Assembly (NCBI GenBank): GCA_006535965.1
Contig: QEAR01000015.1
Location: forward strand, 62,381-126,380
Length of the DNA stretch: 64,000 nucleotides
Direction of reading: 5' to 3'
Origin: Spizellomyces sp. 'palustris'
Lineage: Eukaryota; Chytridiomycota; Chytridiomycetes; Spizellomycetales; Spizellomycetaceae
The notes under the pieces are model-generated. The model had not been told where the DNA came from, made no database searches, and saw nothing but the letters and a program-made list of their open reading frames with translations. This document shows, in pieces, positions 57,645 to 64,000 of the stretch; position 1 is the first letter of the stretch, and each line of letters begins with the position of its first letter. Position numbers and translations under genes: made by a program.

Positions 57645-57951
57645 GTTAAAAGCAGGTTTTAAAATTTGTGACGAGATTCAAAGGTAGCCAAAGTTAACTT
57701 ATATCCACGTGATTATGTTGTTGCCATGGTTGCATCCTATGCTAAACCTCGCTTTAACCTGCGCTTCGCAAATCATTTGGAAAGAGCGGATCCGCTGCTC
57801 CCATCGCTCTACGCAGTTCCGTAAACTGCGGGTCGAAGCTGGCGGCAAACTGAAAAACCCAGTTGGATGCGGAATTATAAATATCATTAAAAGCGGCTCC
57901 TTTTAAATTTGCCACGCCGTGGCAGAGATCGCCCTCTCTTGAACCGCCGCC

Positions 57952-59776
57952 ATGTCGAAACGACCCTTTTCGTACTATTACGATGATGGTTCACGGTCAC
58001 GAAGCTCTTCTCCATATCCTGCTGCTATTCCCCCGAACGATGCAGAGCTGACCTTGTCGCTAACTGGGCCTCACAGTAAACCAACGGTTGCATACTTTTT
58101 TAATGAGGAAGTTTCTGCATTTCACTATGGGTTTGTGTCTAGTTTGTTAAATGTGGTTCTTTTTATATGCAAAATCCCTTTTGCTGGTGTCCAGCAGTCA
58201 CTGATATGTCTGTACATTATTTATGATTTTTTAGTGAAGGGCATCCGATGAAACCTGCACGCCTTGCTTTGACACACAACTTGGTCATGGCCTACGGATT
58301 AGATAAAAAGATGCTTAATTTTCGCCCACGTGCTGCCACGGATGACGAGATTGCTGTCTTTCATGAGGATGATTACATTGAATTTCTGAAAAGGTGTGCA
58401 GAGAGTGACTGTCCTCCATAGGAATCTACTATTGATGCCGTTGATATACCGAGTGCTAAGCATGTTCAATTCTTTCGTGCATAAAGGGTCAACCCGGGAA
58501 ATTTGCAACACTACAGTTCGATAATGGGAAAGTTTAATATTGGGGTGGAGGACTGTCCAGTGTTTGACGGAATGTTTGATTTTTGCCGGATATACACGGG
58601 CGCTTCATTGGAGGCGGCACGAAAGCTAGTATCCGGCGTATCAGACGTCGCTGTGAATTGGTCTGGAGGATTGCATCATGCAAAAAAATGGGAAGCATCT
58701 GGGTTTTGTTACGTGAACGACATTGTTCTTTCTATCCTTGAGTTGCTAAGGTAGGACGGGTGCCACGAAAGGGTGCTGTCAGAAAGCTTACGTCTTTTTA
58801 TGTCAATTCACAGAGCATTTCCGCGGGTCCTGTACGTGGATATAGATGTACATCACGGTGACGGTGTGCAAGAAGCCTTCTACATGTCTAACCGCGTGAT
58901 GACCGCTTCATTTCACCGGTACGATGGGCACTTTTTCCCCGGCTCTGGCTCAATAGAGGAAAAAGGAACCGGCAAAGGCAAATACTACGCGATCAATGTA
59001 CCCCTTGCAGAGTACATTGATGACGACGCATACGCATACGTTTTCCGTAACGTTATGACGGATGTCATGACGATGTTTCGTCCAAGTGTTGTAGTCCTCC
59101 AATGTGGTGCGGATAGTCTAGCATCGGACCGACTTGGATGTTTTAATCTCAGTATACGGGGCCACGGACAGTGTGTACGGTTTATGAAGAGCTTCAATGT
59201 TCCTATGCTTTGCCTCGGCGGGGGAGGTTACACTGTCCGTAATGTTGCCCGAGCGTGGACATATGAAACGAGCGTCTTGACAGATACTGATTTGACAAAC
59301 GACTTACCAAATAATCCATACATGAGCTATTATGGACCCGACTACAAATTGCACGCACCCATTGTAGACTCGAGTGCGGAGAACGCAAATAGTATACAAT
59401 CACTGGACAGTATCCGGGAAAAAGTGCGCGAATACTTGCGATATGTGGAACATGCACCCAGTGTACAAATGCAAGAGATTCCCTCGGGCGTGGAAAAATT
59501 GTTTGAATCTGGCGATTGGGAGGTAGGTGATACCGTTTTGGATTTAGTGGTTTGTGCTTTTGTTGAAATCTGTGGCGGGTTGGCGCGCAGGTTGATGATT
59601 TAGACGATGCTGATGGGGATCGGAGAGACGATATCGGATTTTACCGTCCCCTACGCGGAAAAGAAAAGGGTCGCGAGGACGAGAGAGAGTATTATGACGG
59701 GGAGGAAGATCAAGACGGGGAGGTGCACGAAGCAACGGATTCAGAGGATGATGAAGATGAGGTGCTGGATGTTTAA
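57952..59776 (+). CDS. HOS2: Class I histone deacetylase, HOS2/HDAC3 type
   Basis: Five exons, 57952-58130, 58235-58393, 58487-58750, 58814-59522 and 59591-59776, give 498 aa. Zinc-dependent deacetylase of histone tails. The N-terminus has [20 protein letters not shown] with [19 protein letters not shown], as in Hos2. Catalytic pieces: [20 protein letters not shown] (paired His), [15 protein letters not shown] (zinc Asp and His), [15 protein letters not shown] (zinc Asp), and [20 protein letters not shown] with the catalytic Tyr. The tail after residue 437 is acidic ([26 protein letters not shown]) and disordered. Hos2 is the deacetylase of the Set3 complex, which reads H3K4 methylation. Assignment to Hos2 rather than Rpd3 rests on the N-terminal block. 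Confidence 0.93.
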
Positions 59777-60038
59777 ATGGCCAGAAGCAATTGCTCTGGC
59801 GGTGATTTCTTTTTTTTTTCTTTTTAATCCCCGGCGTATTCAACCCGGGCGTGGATTTTGTTGCATATATTCCATAGGATACTGACTGTACATAAAACGC
59901 TTAATCGACGATGATTACGTCTCATAGAGAGAGAATACACACAATGTTGAAAAAAAAAAAAACTACCTAATTACATTGTCTGCGAGAATGGCTCGCTGCT
60001 ATGGGGCGAAGAGACTAGGCTACCGTACAGCACAGCAT

Positions 60039-61457
60039 TCAGAGTTTGGCAAGATATTTCTCTGACACATCTGCTTGCTTCTTGTGGTGCGCACGCAATG
60101 CATCAGCCCTCCGGAACTCTACCTTTGCGATTTGAATTGTGTGCACTTCGTCGGGACCTGAAGGATAAGGCAGGTTACTTGAGAACAAGGCTACGATTAC
60201 CGCGCAACACATGTCTTACCATCAGCAATTCTCAAAGTTCTCATCATCCCGTACATATATGCCAAAGGAAGGTCTTGGCACACACCAGCTGCACCCCAGG
60301 CCTGGATCGCCCGGTCGATCACCGCCAACGTGATATTGGGCACGATGACCTTTGCCATGGCAATCTCGTTCATTGCTGCTTTGGGACCCTTTGCATCGAT
60401 GGTAGCAGCTGCACGCAACACAAGCAAGCGCGCCTGGTCAATCTCCATTCTACTCTGGGCAACGTCAAAGGACGTCTTTCCGTGCTGCGCCAAGACCTTG
60501 CCAAAAGTTGTGCGAGTTTGATCCGTGGCACGGAGCAGATGGTATTCTAGAGCGCGTTCGGCCACACCAATTGCACGCATGCAGTGGTGAATCCGTCCAG
60601 GACCTAGTCGGCCTTGAATGACTTCAAACCCACGGCCCTCACCCAAGATCATGTTCTCAGCCGGGACGCGGACATTATCAAAGACCATTTCCATGTGGCC
60701 GTGAGGAGCATCGTCATACCCGTAGATGGTCATAGGCCGGACGATCTTGACGCCTTTTGCATCAGCAGGGACAATAATGACACTCTGTTGCTTGTGTTTG
60801 TTGGGGTTCTTGGGATCGTTTTTGCCCAACACAACATATACGGAGCATCTTGGGTCACCAGCCCCAGAGATCCACCACTTGCGCCCGTTGACAACGTACT
60901 CATTCCCGTCACGAGTAATCTCAGTTTGAATGTTTGTAGCATCAGAAGAAGCCACTGCCGGTTCGGTCATGGCAAAGGCCGAGCGGATCTTTCCCTCCAT
61001 CAGAGGAACCAGCCACTTTTTCTTTTGTTCGGGTGTCCCATACCTCGCAAACACTTCCATGTTGCCAGTGTCAGGTGCGCTGCAGTTGCACGCCTCTGCA
61101 GCAATGTGAGACCGGCCCATGACTTCACAAAGAGTAGCATACTCTAGGTTTGTCAATCCAGGGCTCTCTGGGTAGTAGCTGGGCAAGAAGAGGTTCCACA
61201 GTCCGAGGGATTTTGCTCTGGCTTTGAGCTTCTCAATGACCGATGGCACGACCGTCCATCTGTCTGCGCTGCCCATTTTGCCCAGCTGATGGTGGTGAAC
61301 CTTTTCAGCAGGAATACATTCAAACTAGGGCAATGAGAGTATTAGATAAGGACACTAATGTTATAACCGGTCGCCTTGCGCCCCTTACCTCGACAAAGTC
61401 CTCAAGGACCTGCTTGAGCTTTTGTACGCGCTCTGAAAGTTGGAAAATGCTTGACAT
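60039..61457 (-). CDS. Acyl-CoA dehydrogenase, ACAD10/11-like
   Basis: Three exons, 61457-61389, 61324-60220 and 60157-60039, give 430 aa. The acyl-CoA dehydrogenase fold is full length: [20 protein letters not shown] and [33 protein letters not shown] with [20 protein letters not shown] (FAD binding), [79 protein letters not shown] and [20 protein letters not shown]. The IHHCMRAIG and [12 protein letters not shown] blocks point to the ACAD10/11-like branch found in fungi, which oxidises long or unusual acyl chains. No clear mitochondrial signal is present, and no PTS1 tripeptide (ends LAKL; AKL is a near-consensus PTS1, so peroxisomal location is possible). Confidence 0.92.
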
Positions 61458-62196
61458 TGCAGTAGATATGAGTCTGCAGTAAAAGGTTGATGAGGAAAAG
61501 GGCGATGAAGCAGCAGGAAATGATGGGGAAAAAGATGGGGGGGGGAGAAGGTTGGTCTTTAATACAACGCGTACGGGCCGAATAAGCGACCGATCAACCC
61601 CACGTGAAGACCCCACGTGAGCACCAAGCGACTTTTGAATGACTTGGAATTATCCAAAAGAACCTCCGAAAACGAAATAAACTTTTTTGAAGAAGAGTTC
61701 AAGAGTAGGAAGGTTGGAAATGAGTTTATTGGAGGGATATGTCCTTATCGAGCTCGACGGTCGCAAGGTTGGAGACAAGAAGTTGGGAGGAGAAAGTCTC
61801 TGCGTTCTGATCAGGGAAAGTCTTGCTGATCATGTTATTCAAATATCGAGAAACCACCAACTTGAAGGTTGGTGAAAACCTCATACCTAGCAGGTTTTGG
61901 ATGGATCCTCCAGATGGGATCTTTGTCATAACTTTGATGTGCATATTTATTGGCAGAATGAAAGAGATTTGGGTGGAAAGGGAGTGGAAATGCTTCTAGA
62001 TATTCTTCGGACGTTGATGTTAAATTCATCCGTCTTGTCCAAACTACACGTTTTGTTGATTCATGTGGCCGAACAGAGACAGTAACTATCCTAAATATCC
62101 CAATATATTCAGTCCAATGAGAATATTCAATATCCTTTGATGCAATATATTATACAACTTATAGCTATACAAGATTCTATGAAAGTAACTGATCGC
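61458..62196. other. Region upstream of the acyl-CoA dehydrogenase with doubtful open frames
   Basis: About 740 bases. Two CACGTGA copies (61601-61607 and 61614-61620) lie 145-165 bases before the dehydrogenase start. Downstream, plus-strand frames at 61617-61829, 61687-61875 and 61897-62085 carry coding-like stretches (SLLEGYVLIELDGRKVGDKK; VHIYWQNERDLGGKGVEMLL) that I could not join with good splice sites. The strand and reality of a gene here are undecided. Confidence 0.3.
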
Positions 62197-63446
62197 TCAT
62201 GTGCTTGCCACTTTCACTTTTCCTGTTCTTGCTGCAGATTTCGGTGCAGATTTTGGTGTAGATTTCTTTGGAGTCACCTTCTTGGGAGTAACACTTTTTA
62301 CGTCGTTTAACGTGCCTGCTTGTTCCGCTTTTGGACTTTTCGGATTCACCTTCGCTTTCACCGCCGCCTTCTTTGGCGTGCTATTTGCTGCCTCCTCATT
62401 TGCAGTCTTTGTCACAACCTCCTCCTTTATTCCTTTCTCCACCTCCTCTCCGTCGCCCACAGGTCCATCGGGCAACGAGTTATATATAGGTAATGCGATC
62501 GAGTCCGTAGTTTTGAGATGAATAGAGAGGATGTTATTCCACTTTTTTGGAATCTTTTTTGCAATTTCCGATACCGCTTGCATGACATTCTCGATCAATT
62601 GCTCCTCCTCAAACGTCATTGTCCCAACCTTCACCGCGCTGTAAATACAATAAAAAGTTATTCCTAATCCTGCAAATGACAAAACGTATAATCACACAAG
62701 ACTTACTTGCACACCCCATTGTTCATTATGAGATATGTGGAATGAAGCGCACTTTGAATTTCCCCCGCAAGATCGTTCTTTGTAAGATCGACCGGCGCTG
62801 GGTGTCTACGGATTACAACATGTCAAAGTCAGCTCATGGAAATCCGGTGCGAATATTGAGGAGCCGTAGATACTCACTTTTTCTTTGCAAAGAATGTCTT
62901 TCCAATAAGAGAGGGCAGGAGCGGTATGACGCGCTCGTCAGCGAGAAAAAGATCATATGAAGCGCAAAGTTGCCTTTTAGCTTCGTATTGCTTAAACTTT
63001 GCTCGAAGCTTTGATACACCGATAACCTGCCGCCAAGTACTCGTCAGGTTTCTGTGTAAATGATAAAAGGGCGGGCTGATACACTACCTTGGATACGCCC
63101 GTCACTGCTTTCGATTGCAATAAATCCTTATATGTTCGCTGAGGATCTTTTGTGATTAAACACACGTCCGATTCGGCATACAGAGGATGTTTAAGCAAAC
63201 TGAAAACCGGTTCTGCCATCAGAACATGCAAGTGACATCCGGTATAATCTAGAGCAATACTTACATCCGCTGTGGTTTTAGGCGAAGTCTGTCTGGCATT
63301 CTCTTCGTAGCGACTACCACAAGAACAGATTTGGTGGCATCTTCTTCGATAAGATTGGTTTTCTCTTCTTCTGACTGGAGGGCCTGGCATTTCTTCTCAT
63401 AGGCCATCAAAGCCCTTACGGCCTTCGAGACCTGTACACTCAGCAT
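62197..63446 (-). CDS. CIC1: Ribosome biogenesis protein of the L1 family (Cic1/RSL1D1)
   Basis: Five exons, 63446-63265, 63199-63088, 63026-62878, 62805-62707 and 62638-62197, give 327 aa. A ribosomal L1-like fold: VSKAVRALMAYEKKCQALQS, ILLKHPLYAESDVCLITKD, VIGVSKLRAKFKQYEAKRQL with CASYDLFLADERVIPLLPSL and IGKTFFAKKKHPAPVDL, GTMTFEEEQLIENVMQAVSE and WNNILSIHLKTTDSIALPIY. The C-terminus is Lys/Ala/Pro-rich with repeated TPKK units. Cic1 and its human homologue RSL1D1 bind pre-60S particles in the nucleolus. The related Utp30 is an alternative, but the long basic tail fits Cic1 better. It is divergent from the gene that starts at 63773. Confidence 0.88.
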
Positions 63447-63772
63447 TGTTTACGACAGTGAGTGATCTCTGAACGCTGACGGTATCAATTGTGCACAACA
63501 TACCTGTTGTTCGTCCAGAGACATTGTTGTAAATGGTCGTGCTTTTGGTACTCTTCCGGCGTCAAAGTTACGTTGTGGTCAGGTAGTCTTGCACGGAATT
63601 TTATTTCGTTGAGCGAAGAATTCCAAACCTTGCAGTAGCCACGAAAAAAACAATTCAGGCTTTGACACATCTGGATGAGCGGCACAGCCATGCGTGATTA
63701 TCCCATCACAAACAAGCAGGCTACTGGTGAGCTTTCGAGATCTCGGACCTATTCGCCTGGTCGACCAAAAGG
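63447..63772. promoter_or_regulatory. Divergent intergenic region at CIC1 start
   Basis: About 326 bases between CIC1 and the next plus-strand start. Minus-strand open frames here (about 68 and 90 codons) have no family signature and overlap promoter sequence. Nothing else was seen. Confidence 0.35.
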
Positions 63773-64000
63773 ATGAGGTTCGGTTTGGTTGACGACGACT
63801 TTTATGCCGTGAAACCTGGGGATTATGGTGGTATTCAGTCTGAAAGTCCAAAAAAGTCTCTCCTTGGTGATAGCGTGAATATTAGAGATGCCTCCCCCGA
63901 ACCACCACGCCGAGTGTTCAACAATGGAAGCACTAGAAAGCCGTCCATGCTTGAAGAGGTTACCACTCCTGAAAGGATAGACTCGTCACTAGATTGGGAG
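63773..64000 (+). CDS. 5' end of an unidentified gene, cut by the window edge
   Basis: An open frame from the Met at 63773 to the last base (76 codons, no stop). It begins MRFGLVDDDFYAVKPGDYGG and continues with Ser/Pro/Glu-rich sequence (SPKKSLLGDSV, EPPRRVFNNGS). A stop lies upstream in the same frame, so this is a start region and not an internal piece. I do not recognise it from this much sequence. Confidence 0.5.
   Translation, partial: MRFGLVDDDFYAVKPGDYGGIQSESPKKSLLGDSVNIRDASPEPPRRVFNNGSTRKPSMLEEVTTPERIDSSLDWE

Overview
The window is a gene-dense piece of nuclear DNA from an early-diverging, flagellated fungus, most likely a chytrid (Chytridiomycota). Fungal character comes from ERG20, URA3, LEU1, RAD3, MGM101, TIP41, RMD5, NUR1 and ACL4 homologues. 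Evidence for a flagellate comes from a complete HYLS1 gene (26.2-27.6 kb), a centriole/basal-body protein absent from ordinary yeasts and moulds. A class C type seven-helix receptor with a bacterial-type solute-binding ectodomain (52.1-55.7 kb) fits the same placement. The species cannot be named from sequence alone.

Most genes contain several introns of about 45-80 bases with GT..AG ends. Rebuilding the exons by hand gave frames that close exactly for nearly all genes. Some exons are very small (2, 5, 6, 12, 13, 15 and 16 coding bases). I found no transposon, virus-derived element, rRNA, convincing tRNA or CRISPR array. A 12-N assembly gap lies at 34192-34203.

Layout. 0-6 kb: a complex I accessory subunit, farnesyl diphosphate synthase, a GH114 glycosidase, DNA polymerase delta subunit Pol32. 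6-15 kb: XPD/Rad3 helicase (20 exons), TIM22, ELP3, a CapA-type metallophosphatase. 15-25.5 kb: RTF2, a START-domain membrane protein, RMD5 ubiquitin ligase, a 131-aa orphan, URA3, NUR1, ACL4. 25.6-31.3 kb: MIA40, HYLS1, PEX22, LEU1. 31.8-37 kb: an ING-type PHD protein with a 2-base exon, a gapped intergenic stretch, a serine/threonine kinase. 37-46 kb: ORC4, MGM101, YPD1, an acidic orphan, CCT7. 46-52 kb: TIP41, a doubtful ORF, a single-pass surface protein, SEC6. 52-64 kb: the receptor, ATP4, a HOS2-type deacetylase, an acyl-CoA dehydrogenase, a doubtful ORF, CIC1, and the 5' start of a gene that runs off the window.

The genes form no pathway operon. Several functions recur: DNA replication and repair (POL32, RAD3, RTF2, ORC4, MGM101), chromatin (ING, HOS2, NUR1), mitochondrial biogenesis (complex I, TIM22, MIA40, ATP4) and signalling (TIP41, YPD1, kinase, receptor). 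Many neighbours are head to head over 100-400 bases, as in ORC4/MGM101, NUR1/ACL4, MIA40/HYLS1 and ATP4/HOS2, so shared promoters are likely. The most unusual item is the solute-binding/7TM/PH receptor, followed by the 2-base exon in the ING gene.
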